Assembly: GCF_030867145.1 (NCBI RefSeq)
Contig: NC_134420.1
Span: 43,296,912-43,360,911 of the forward strand
From: Opisthocomus hoazin
Taxonomy: Eukaryota > Chordata > Aves > Opisthocomiformes > Opisthocomidae
Length of the DNA: 64,000 bases
Direction of reading: 5' to 3'
How positions within the stretch are numbered: position 1 is the first letter of the stretch; every line of letters starts with the position of its first letter. Of the stretch, positions 48,001 to 60,000 are shown one piece after another. The notes beneath the pieces are model-generated. The model worked only from the letters and a program-made list of their open reading frames with translations, did no database searches and was not told the origin of the DNA. The position numbers and the translations under genes are program-made.

Positions 48001-51000
48001 CCAGCCTATCCAGGTCACGCTGAATGGCAGCACAGCCTTCTGGTGTATCTACCACACCTCCCAGTTTGGTGTCGTCAGCAAACTTGCTGAGGGTACATTC
48101 TAACTCTTCATCCAGGTCGTTGATGAAGAAGTTAAACAAGACTGGGCCCAGTACTGACCCCTGAGGGACACCACTTGTCACCAGCCTCCAACTAGACTCA
48201 GCGCCGCTGATGACAACCCTCTGAGTTCTGCCATTCAGCCAGTTCTCTATCCACTTCACCGACCACTCATCCAGCCCACACTTCCTCAGCTTCCCCAGGA
48301 GGATATCATGGGAGACTGTGTCAAAAGCCTTGCTGAAGTCAAGGTAGATAACATCCACAGCTCTCCCTTCATCTACCCAGCCAGTCATGTCATCGTAGAA
48401 AGCTATCAGATTGGTCAGGCATGATTTCCCCTTGGTGAATCCATGCTGACTAACTAGGAAATACTATTTACCTAAAATTTACATATTTTGTATATAGTTA
48501 CAGAGTAAATAATAAAAGATAATATGAGTAAGAATAATTAGTGTCTGGAGTCTTTTTTATACAGTAGAGTTAGTCGTGCAGATCATTTCAATATCTAGCT
48601 TTGAGAAATATTTTGGTTTTATTATTGAGACTGAATTAGAGGAATTCATAAAAGATACACGTACACATATGGGTTTGTATACAAAGTTGGTTGTTAAGTG
48701 TATAGTCACACATGCAGTGTCATCCAGAAACTTGCATTCCTCTGACGAAAATATTTTAGCACTGATGGGATGTTTTAGGACACTTAAATTCTATTTTTTA
48801 TAATTAATTCCTTATGAAAAATCCCCTCCTCTTAAACTGAAGGGTGCTTTTTACAAACAAACAGTTTTTTGGCCTTGTTTCTTTAGGAGAGGCGTATATG
48901 AAAAAAACACGGTTTGCACCGTGTTTTCTTTAATTACTGTTGAGGTGGCTGGAGACTTGCAAATAGAAGTACTGAACTGCTACAGGTTCCTTTTGAAAAT
49001 CAGTCAAAAAGTGGGGCATGGAAACCTGAATTAGAATTTTTACAGGTGTCAATGCTATTGCACAAGGTCTAGACTTAATTCAGTTTGTTACCTGCCAACC
49101 ATTTAATCAGCAAATGCTCGCTTACTAGATAGTGAGTCCACACAAAGCTCCGTGTACTTGCCTTCTACTCAGCTGCTAGGTGGAGAAGGTAGCGTCGGGT
49201 GGCCTTAGGCATTTGTTGGGGTAGGACTTCGGTGTGCAAGATGCAGAGGGGTGAAAGATGTAGTGGAAGCTGAGGACAACGAGTGCTACAAATATGGAGG
49301 AGCATTAGAATAACGCTAGAAGAATGATTTGAGGATCCTTGGGTATTTCTCTGTACTGCATCAGGCTTCGGTAGTTTCTATGGACCAACTTGTTAAATGT
49401 TGCATGTAATTTTTGACGGAGTTGATAGGATTATGAATTTGTCTAGTGAAATTGTAACCAAGTGGCCTGTGATTCCATGTCAAGGGCAAAAGTTTAATTG
49501 CAAAACCAGGAAAGTTATTCATCTTAAAGGCAAGCATGCCAGGTTCTTCATGTACTGAGCATAATATTTCATGAAATAACCACAATGACCTTTTAAAAAG
49601 CCATAAATTGTAACTGTGAAAGTGTTACCAAGGTGATGATTATGTAAACTGCACTTTCAGATAAAATGATTTTTAAGCTCTCAGTTACAGTAGTCTAGGA
49701 ATTCTGTGGGGTGTTGAACTAAATGCTAACCCAGCCTCAAAGTTGTGTGCTGCATCCATTTAGATGATAATGATGGTGTTTCTACACATAAGCAGGCTTG
49801 TATGAAGAGATTCCCATTTCTGCATAAAAAAACCTTTCAGGAGTGAATACAGAGAAATGGGAGGCATAGATAGAAAGTCTTATAAAGGCAAAATGGGGAG
49901 GTGAAAGAAGGAACACTAATAGAGAAGAATCATTGTTGTAAATGCCAAAACTAACTTGGAAATTCAGGTCACTGGTGAGTTAAATTGAACCAAAACATAG
50001 ATGTCCATTAAAAATGACAGCTGAATTTGCAATCAAATTATTTTTTTTCCTTCAAGATTTTATTGAGCATAAGTACTTCAAAAATACTCTTTTTTTAGCT
50101 GAAACGTTACACGTCTTGCAAGATGAAGTTTGTGCTCATTAACTGCATGCGCTTCATTTGAGTAGCTGCTTGGTTTTGTTTCTGTTCTGGCATGGATCAT
50201 TTGTAGTATTTCCTTTTAAGCGTGAACTCTACCAAGGGGTAATGAGAAACATATAAAAATTTTATTTCACAGTTTCATTTACAGTGATCTAGTTCTTTAT
50301 ACTGTAGTGAACATAATAAAGTGGAGTTTTATTTCTGGAAAAAATACCTATTCTAGAAGATTCATGGCAGATTCTGTATAGTTGGAGATTTGGCTCTCTT
50401 TATCATTATTTGCCAAGCAAAGAGCACCTTCTCAATTTTAAATGTTCTTGAAAATGGTTAGAATAAAGTTGACAAGTGGAGTACTTGATAATCTTTGTTG
50501 AAAATGGGAGGGAATATGTATGCTGCAGAAAACAGAGAGCTGTCCTTGGCCAAAGTAATGGGGGAAAGAACCCGGACACATACATGGAGCAGTGTGCTGA
50601 CGTATTATGTGAGCATAACTCTGTCATTTAGCAAAAAGATGTAGTTTTTAGGTTCGTGCATCTGTAGAAGAAGAAAAGCTATATGGAGAAATAGCAGCTT
50701 TGTTGCAAACTGTTTATCGCTAGAGTTTAAAAAAGTAGAGAAAGAGCTGTGAAGGTGCAGCTGAATAGTCCTCACAGTGGATATTCCTGTTGCTGATGTC
50801 GTGAGCTTCTTTGCAGCTTTGATATGTTTGGTGTAGTTGTGTAATTCAGCCTTAGAAACACTTTTTCCCTGCAACACAGAAACTTTTATTACTTCAAAGT
50901 TTTGGTCAGTTGTTAGAGCTCAGTTATTGCTAAAGAATTTATTTTCCATATAGGAATCAGTGTGCAGAGTTCAGTGTCAGAAGATAGCTTGCATGTGAGA

Positions 51001-54000
51001 CAGTCAGATGTCTTTACTTAACATTTGTTGCTTTGTTTGCTCTTTTTGCAGGACGTGTGAGTAATTTTGGAGTTCTGACATTGCTGCTGTTATTATCTAG
51101 TTAGTTAGTAAATGGTTTCCTGCCTTGCTATGAAATTCTAATAAATAGCTGTGTTAATATGTTTTTTAGAAAATATTCTAGAAGGTAATCTGTTGAGTAT
51201 AGAAGACTGATCTAAATAATAAAAAACTGGTAAATAGTTACATAAGATTCCTCTTTTTTCAGGATTTCCGTTTGAATAGAGTTAACTTGGAAGAATCAAC
51301 AGGAATGGAAAGTTCTCCAGCAGGTGCTAGACCTAAGAAAAAAAATAAGAAGTCCTATGATTTAACTGCATCTGATAAATTCTGGCAAAAGCATAAGGGC
51401 AGGTAAGCTGTGTAGGTACAGAGTTTATATTAATGTAATCAATATAAATTCTAGGTATTCTTTCGTATTATGGTAGTTCTATTTTTAAGCTTATTTGAAA
51501 ATATTTTTGATGTTTGTAGTTTTTTTAAGGAATGATGAGGTTGATATTTATTGTACATTAGCTTTTTGTTACAAAGCACAAAATTGTTCATATCAAAATT
51601 ATATTAAAATATCAAAAGCAATGAATATGTCTTAGAAAGTTTGAGTAAACATACAGTAAGATGTCGTATTTTCGCTGATTTGGTACTGCTGCATGATTTG
51701 TGTATTGAAATTTCTGAAAACGTTTTCGTGATCATCTTGGTCATGCAACCTGTCTAGTTCTAGTGTTTCAATTTGTTGATTTAACTGAGCCTAATGCATA
51801 CTATTGCATTAGTCCTTTTCCAGAGGTAGCTGAGTCTGTTCAGCAAGAACTGGAATCCTACAGAGCCCAAGAAGATGAAGTCAAGAGACTTAAAAGTATC
51901 ATGGTAAGTTTTATCCCCTATATGTGATTCGTGTAAAGCGTAATAGGACTTGTGTCACACCACCTGCTCCCCCACTCCCCCAAATTATCAGCACAGGCTG
52001 AATTTTAGACATAATACAATCTTCAAAGTAGGACTAGAAGTACCATATTTCCTGAGAAGGTTCAATTTCTTGTGTTTATTTGCATTATATTTATATATAT
52101 ATTTATATCTATAACTTCAATATTAACTGTAAAACACAATCCAGACATTAATACCATTATGAGAAAATAGATTCTAAAGGTACTGATTGTATTTGCATGT
52201 GTGATTTTTGTATTTATTGTGACTATTTTTATTCCTGTTTCCAAACCCTTCCCCAAAACCCAGGGTATAGAAGGGGAGGATGAAGGAGCAATAAGTATGC
52301 TTTCTGATAATACAGCTAAGCTAACTTCAGCTGTCAGGTAAGTAATCAGTAATGCATTATTTTTTCATTAATTGGGAACCATTTCTGATTCTTTCTGTCG
52401 TTTCACTTTTAATATCCTTTGAAATAAGTAGCTTTAGAAGTAGGCTATTCAGCTCAATAATAGAGTTTAAATGCTTTATAATTATGGTAGAGTTTAATGC
52501 AATGTTCCAGGCAAGTACTTGCACATATAACTTCTACAGCATGTGTGTGTGAGCCCTCTACACATGGCTTTGGAGTGTTGCCTGAGCAAAGCTGAATAAT
52601 CTAAATGCACCGTAGATTTGGTTACGCCCATCCACCAGAAAAACCCAACTGCCAACGTCTGCATTCCTTCCTTAAAAAAAATGTTTAGTGAAATTCACTT
52701 CCCAAAGCATCTGCTTGCTTTGCACAGTGTGTAATTAATTACATTTTAATTAATGTAGTTACTGTAACATCTGTTGGCAAGGTTATAGTCATTAAGAACT
52801 CTGCATGGGAAATTCACTCTCCTGCTTTTGGGCACCTAGCAACCATGGATGACACTGAAAGTCTGGGATTTAGACTTCTTCCTCATTGTAAATCCATTTT
52901 TCATTCCACTGATGCCTTGGAGAAGTGAGACGTTTGGTTTGCTGCCTTTCACTAAGACCACAGTCAAAAGGAAGAAGGAACGATAACTATTCTGAGTATA
53001 GATGGGTGATATGCCCAGTGTCCTGTGAAATCCAGCATGTGTCTGCATTAGTTAGTTGTCTCTTTGTGAGTTTCAAAAGTTGTTTTGTATGCTATGCCCT
53101 AGTTAGAATTTGATTGAAATTACAAAGAGTGTGTGATGGATCAGACAGTTTCAGAAAAGCGAAACATATGTTTCCAAGCTCGATCTGTAAAATTCTGAAG
53201 TTTTGTACTTCCCAGGATGCTGGTTTTGGGGTTAAGGCAGCAAAGTGTGAAAGTGACAAGCATCAAAAGCTTTAAACTGATAGCAAAAAAAACCCAAAAA
53301 ATATCATATGACTAAAGCTTCATCAGGAGGTTCTGCTGCTCCATTAGCCTCTATATTTGCTGATGACACAAAACTGGGAGGAGTGGTGGATACACCAGCA
53401 GGCTGTGCTGCTGTTCAGCGAGACCTGGAGGGGCTGGAGAGTTGGGCGCAGAGGAACCTGATGAAGTTTAACAAGGGCAAGTGCAGGGTCCTGCACCTGG
53501 GGAGGAACAACCCCATGCACCAGTACAGGCTTGGGGCGGACCTGCTGGAGAGCAGCTCTGTGGAGAGGGACCTGGGAGTGCTGGTGGATGACAAGTTGAC
53601 CATGAGCCAGCAGTGTGCCCTGGCTGCCAAGAAGGCCAATGGGATCCTGGGGTGCATTAAGAAGAGTGTGGCTAGCAGCTTGAGGGAGGTTCTCCTCCCC
53701 CTCTACTCTGCCCTAGTGAGGCCCCGTCTGGAGTACTGTGTCCAGTTCTGGGCTCCCCACTTCAAGAAAGATGAGGAGCTACTAGAGAGAGCCCACTGGA
53801 GGGCTACGAGGATGATGAGGGGACTGGAACTTCTCCCCTGCGAGGAGAGGCTGAGGGAGCTGGGCTTGTTTAGCCTGGAGAAGAGAAGGCTGCGAAGGGA
53901 CCTAATATATATTTACAAATATCTCAAGGGTGGGTGTCAGGAGGATGGGGCCAGACTCTTTTCAGTGGTGCCCGGTGACAGGACAAGGGGCAACGAGCAC

Positions 54001-57000
54001 AAACTGAAGCATAGGAAGTTCCGTCTGAACATGAGGAAGAACTTCTTCCCTCTGAGGGTGATGGAGCCCTGGAACAGGCTGCCCAGGGAGGTTGTGGAGT
54101 CTCCTTCTCTGGAGATATTCAAGACCCGCCTGGACAAGGTCCTGTGCAGCCTGCTGTAGGTGACCCTGCTTTGGCAGGGGGGTTGGACTAGATGACCCAC
54201 AGAGGTCCCTTCCAACCCCAAACATTCTGTGATTCTGTGATACGACTGCTTTCTGTAATCTGGCATTATTAAGGAAAAACTTTCCCTCTTCAGAAAAGTG
54301 TATAACACAGTAAATGCTCCTGTTGCAATGTTTTGGCTCTAATCTTTAGGATTATGCTGAGAACTCCAAATATCATTAAGATCTTCCATTTAGTCGTTAT
54401 TCTGCTGGAAAAATTAAACTAGGCTTTGCTGTTTTGTTGTCCATCATCTGCTAGCAAGAAGAAGATACCCTTCACAGTTGCCTTAGGCTTTACAATTTCT
54501 CCTGTCTTTTTTTGTTCCTTTCTTTCTATTTTTAAATGCAGTCCTTTACAAATGCAGTACTAATCACCTTTCAGCTAATGTCATTAATGGCCAATCGTTG
54601 TGGGTAACATTGATTTTATAATTGCTTAAAGGAAGAAAGAAAGTATGGTTACTTAACTTCATGGTTCTTCAGGATGTGCAGTCAAAGTCATTAAGTGCCT
54701 TTTCATGCACTTATTATTAAGCTGAGTAAGACACTGACTGTCTGGGGTGCTTTTGGATCTGAAAGCTTGTAGACCCTGAGGAGTCTTTTATATGTGTGAT
54801 GCCTAAGTACCACCAGTGAAAACCATGTAGATCACGACACATTAAACAACAAATTGTCTACGAGGTAAACTTAACCATTCAGTTTCCCATTTCACTAAAG
54901 ACAAGATTTCAATCATGAATCCTGCATAGAGACTGGTGTTCTGTTCAGAAGCACCTGTGACAGATTCCAGGACATCCAAAGACTCTGTGTTTATTTGACA
55001 GTTTTTATTATCATTTAAATTTATTTGATAATTATTTGCCATTATTTGGTATTCTTTGACAGATACTATTATTTGGCAGATACTGACACTTTTATATGTA
55101 TCAGAGATGACCTAAATGTTGATTGTATAAGCCATAATTCTAGTAGATTATTCCTTTAGTTAAGTAGGGCATATGTCGGTTGTTGATAACGAGCTTTCAA
55201 TAGGAATATTAGATTACCCACATTATGTGTGGGTTTTGCTAGTCAAGGTGAAAACCTGTTTTACTACATTACATGTGGATAATGTCCTTCTGTTGTGAGA
55301 ATCATTACATCTGTACTTTGTAATTTTTTAGTTCCAGTCCTACTGAATTCTATAATTTTAGATTTTAATAATCTTTAAAGGTCCCTTCCAACTCAGACAG
55401 TTCTGTGATTCTCTGATTCTATAAATTTTTTTCTACCAACTATATCCAATACACAATTCAACTAACTGTGCAACTCAGCAGGTTAGTTTGTATTTAATCT
55501 CTTCAGCTCTCTTCCAGAACTTCTGGAAAAGAAGAGGCTCATTGATCTTCATACAAATGTTGCAACAGCCGTTTTGGAGCATATAAAGGTATGATTGCTC
55601 TCCCATTCCAGTTTTCTATCAGTGGTGCTCCTTACCTGGAGAAATATATTTGAGCAGGTGAAGTAAGATAAGAAAGTGAGCCTTTTCAGTTGTGCTACAT
55701 TCTGCAGAAATCACTGTATAATGTTACTTAGTGTTGAAGAGTGAGAGGGAGTGAATTTTGAATGCCTCTGCTTGGAAAGTGAAGTAAACATAACATATCC
55801 ACTCTTTTCTTATCAGAATTTACTAGTATGCTCTCTGTGGTTTTTATGATGGCCACAACCTTTATTGTGGGTTGGAGTCTTTCTGAAATAAATTTATGAT
55901 GGAAGTGTTTTATTTACTTTAGAGGTGTCATGGCAAGTTATGACTTCAGTCTAAGCAGTTTTCTGTTCTGTATGTGTTTATCAGAAGGGCACTGTTTACT
56001 GTTCACCAGCAAAAATGATACCCAGAGAAGTGGCAATAATCATGCAAGTTAGAAAGTTGGTCTTTCAGCAGTGTTTGTGTTAGATGTCTTGTGTGTAATT
56101 TAAGCACTTCAGAAGGGTGCTTGTCCTCTTTTCTGTTTACGTCTGCTGCTCTTGTATCAGAGGACTTGCAGGTGGTTTCAGTATCAAGTAAAGACCATGG
56201 CTGCGAGTAGGATGACTTGGAAGATGGATCTGTTTCACAGTATGAGAACACAGATTACAGATGAGGCTTTCAGAAAAACTGAGATTCTGTTTTTGAAAAT
56301 GATACAACCACCAAGTCCCACTGAAAAAACAGTAGTTAGAAAACTTTACCCCATACTATTTATAACTCAAGGAAGACGGTGTGTTTTAAAGCTAACTTTG
56401 ACATTTGTGAAGTGCATAAGATCTGTCCTCAGTTACTGCTACTGATAATTTTTTTTAAACTAAGTACTATGAATGAGCAAAGGATTCGTTCTGATTTTAA
56501 TGAATAAATTCATTTGACATTTGTAAGATTGGTGAAGAGATAGAATTGTTTCTGGCTTATTACTGTGGGGCCAGTTTATGTGCTTTTGCAGTATTAGGCA
56601 TGTCAGTTTTCATATCTGGCAATTCAAAAGCAATACATTAATACCACTGAAAAATAAAATAGAAGTTTTACAATGTTAGTATTTTATTTAATGCCTTGTC
56701 TGTAAATTGACTTTTCTAAGAAAGATACTGAGACGGTGATGGCAGGCCTACACCAGCGGTATTTTATGTATTCCTTGTTGGACAGAAGCCAGGTTTCAGA
56801 GCAGGATGTGGAATGGCAATAACATCAGTTTGGATCGCCAGCGTCCTCTGGGCAATGGACTGGAGTCAGATGCGCTTGTTTGTTCACCATTTGGTGATAG
56901 TGACACACTTCTCCGGTGCCTGAAGGTGGAAGGAATTACCTTAGGGATCCTCTGCTGTAGCCCTCTCCTAGCCCTTGGGCGCTCTCCTTTGACAGGACGC

Positions 57001-60000
57001 CTGCTGTTAGAGAGTTCCCGGGGAGTGGAGATCCTTTTCTCCATACGTGGTTCTTCATTCTGGTATTGCGAAGTGCTCAGGCTCCTTACCTTCTTATGGT
57101 ACAGCTGTCGAAGAAGACCAGGAGACAGCATCTTTTAATTTGGAAAGAATCAATTCCTTCATCTCCAGATATTTAGGAAAATATCTTAAACTCAAACTAA
57201 TGCAAAAGCATGTGTTTCCTCTACTGGAATTTACCTACACTAAAGCCATTTCACTGAGTGAATGTAAAGTTTCTTCCAGCTGCTTTGTCCTGTCCATTTT
57301 TTCCCGTCTTTTTACTCTCCAGTGTTACAAAAATATCTTTCTGTCTCAAGCTGTGGAATTTTTAATGTGCAGGATGATATGCTACCCAACAGTTTCCTCA
57401 AAAATACTCTCAAAAAGGACAGTATCTCAGCCAGTACTATTGAAAGAAATTCTGATGGCACGATGAGGCTGTGATTAATACGTTTTATTTACAGTTAAAT
57501 AATTAAACCAGATTAGGATAAGAGAAGGTTCTTGGCAAGTGCCCTGTCACGAGGAGCTAGTGAGGCACCATGCTCTTCTTCAGATTACTACATTTTGACT
57601 TTTAAAATAATCTGAAAGCACATTCATACTTTAAAATAGGCTGCTTACATTCTCTGTTAGGTTTTTTTGCTACTTTAAGTATCTGAGTGTTCTTCTCCAC
57701 ATATATATGAGAATCAGTGCAAAGAATGCTACAAGACCTGCTTTAGATATGCTGAGTGAATATTGTTTTTCTTGTGGTCAAATTTTAATGTTTACAGTTG
57801 ACAGCTGCTTTCCACATTCTCTGGGATCATTTTCTAAGACACAGCAAGAGGAAACCAGAAATCAATCACGTACTCAGGGGTCCTGGCAGTTTTTTGGCGT
57901 ATCCAAGTGTTTAGTGCAGTACTGGAAAGAATGCATCACTTTTTTCACGAAGTCAGCCATCAAGTATTTATTGCCATTGCTTAGAACAAATGCATCCTTG
58001 TTTTGCACAGATTGTTTTTTCTCTGAAGAAGCTGGTGACTGAAGGGCTGTACCTGACAGATAACTAGAATTATGGATATCTCTCTAGCTGCTTTAGAGTT
58101 TCAAGTAATGCGTATCTGTGTATGTCATTCTATGAATGCTAGGATTACTGAAGTGTGTTAAATCGGGCATATAAAAAGGTGTACATGTACACTTCTCTGA
58201 AGTGATTAATTGGAGAGAGGATAGATTAGGTAACATCTTGCTAGATTTCTATACATATGAATTTAAGTGGCAGATTTTTGTGTGAATTATTATCTGTCTT
58301 AGATTACTTACACTTGCTTGGTTTAGGGTTTTTTTTTTATTCCTACTGAATTTTCTTATCGTCTGTCTCCGATTTGCTTGATCTGAAGGCCTGATACTTT
58401 GAATGATTCCATTACTGGGATTGCCAGTAGCCTTTCAAATTATCAAATTCCTATTTTGCAAAGGAATTCCACTGTTTTAATGACTCAGTTTTAAATGAGG
58501 TTACATTTCTCTCTTACCATGTGAACAGAAACGGTGTTTGTGAAATGTATGTGTCATGGTGGTCCAGGCTGTTTTTCTGTAGTTCAAAACTGATAACTGA
58601 GTAACTTTCCGGTAAACAACATCTTTTTGTGAGTTCAGTTACAGTGACATTTCCAGCATCATCTGTGCAGTTCGCTCAGAGGGAACTGGCTGTAGCTGCC
58701 CCTTTCAGCCTTCTCCCAGAGACTCTCTTCCTATTGATAGCAGCACACAATAATTACCTGACCAGCCTTGCTCATTCTGGGGGTTACTATTTCTGGTTGT
58801 TTTCTGTCAACATCTTTGAGAAATTCCTCCAGTAATTTCTTAGCAAGTTTCTTTTCTCTTCTACATGTTCTCTCTCTCTCTGAATGAACAGCCTTTGTAC
58901 TGTAAAGACGATGGGAGAGTCTCCAACAAGTCCTTATAGAAATGATCCTCTAAGAGATTTCAGTGGGTCCTGCTTCCACTTCTGTGCTTAAAAAGGAAGG
59001 ATTATTGTGTTTGCTTTGAAGTACAGTGCTCAGGTAGAGATTCCCATGCACTTCAGTGATTTTCCCTAAAATAAGTTTTGGCTTACATACAGCCTGTTTC
59101 TAAAGATACTGATTTAAAAGCTTTCACAAATAATATTTAAAAAAAAAAAGGACAAAGCAAGCCAAAGTGTAGCACTTTAACTGCTGTACAGATCCTGCCC
59201 CTGAATTGGCAGCCAGAAGGGTCTCCTGAATGAGGTTGGTGTGGAACAAGATGTCATAGTAGGAAATCAAGAGCAGGAGGCAGAAAGGGAACAACTGTAA
59301 ATGTAAATGCATCTCGATTTTACTGTTGATTTTTGTTATTAGTTTTTTTCACCTTGCTTGCCAGTTTGGCACCCACAAGAACCTGCTCTTTGCTATCTTT
59401 TTTTATTGAATCTACAGGATGGTTTAGCTCCTAATCACCAGCTTTCCCTCTTGGCATGTCTGTAAGTTTGCCAATGACTGAGCAAAATTGTACTTACTTA
59501 AATTAAATGGGACATTTGCTTCTTATCAGCACTTACTAGACAAGTTGGCTCTTTGGGAAGTGACTGTCTCATTGGTGTGGTATATGTGGGAAATCTATTA
59601 AAAGGTAACTAGTAGTGTTTAAGGCTATTCAGTAACCTGTATGAAATGTGGTTAGATGTCCATCTAATTCCTAGCGAACCAATATAAGAAAAATATTGCC
59701 CTAATTAGCATCTTTGCTAGTAACCCTCAGTTATCTAGTGAAGAAGCAGCTGAATAGACTCATCCTATTGATCCATCACTTCAGTTCCTGCTTTTGTCAC
59801 ATCAGAAAGAGAGTCTTGAAAGTTTTACATTGCTGCTTACCTCTGATGTCCCTGTTGTGGATAGAAACAAAGGACCTGAGGTTTTAGGATTTTCAGTTTG
59901 TTGTGTTTTGGGTTTTTTTTCCCCCAAAGAGTGCTAAGTTCACACTTCAAAAGTAGGTGTCCGAAATTTTTTAAGCGAGTGAGTGTACATGTACCATTAA

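Noticed and set aside
53415-54308. Minus-strand open frames over the CR1 copy at 53.4-54.2 kb
   Set aside because: They are the opposite strand of the CR1 coding frame.
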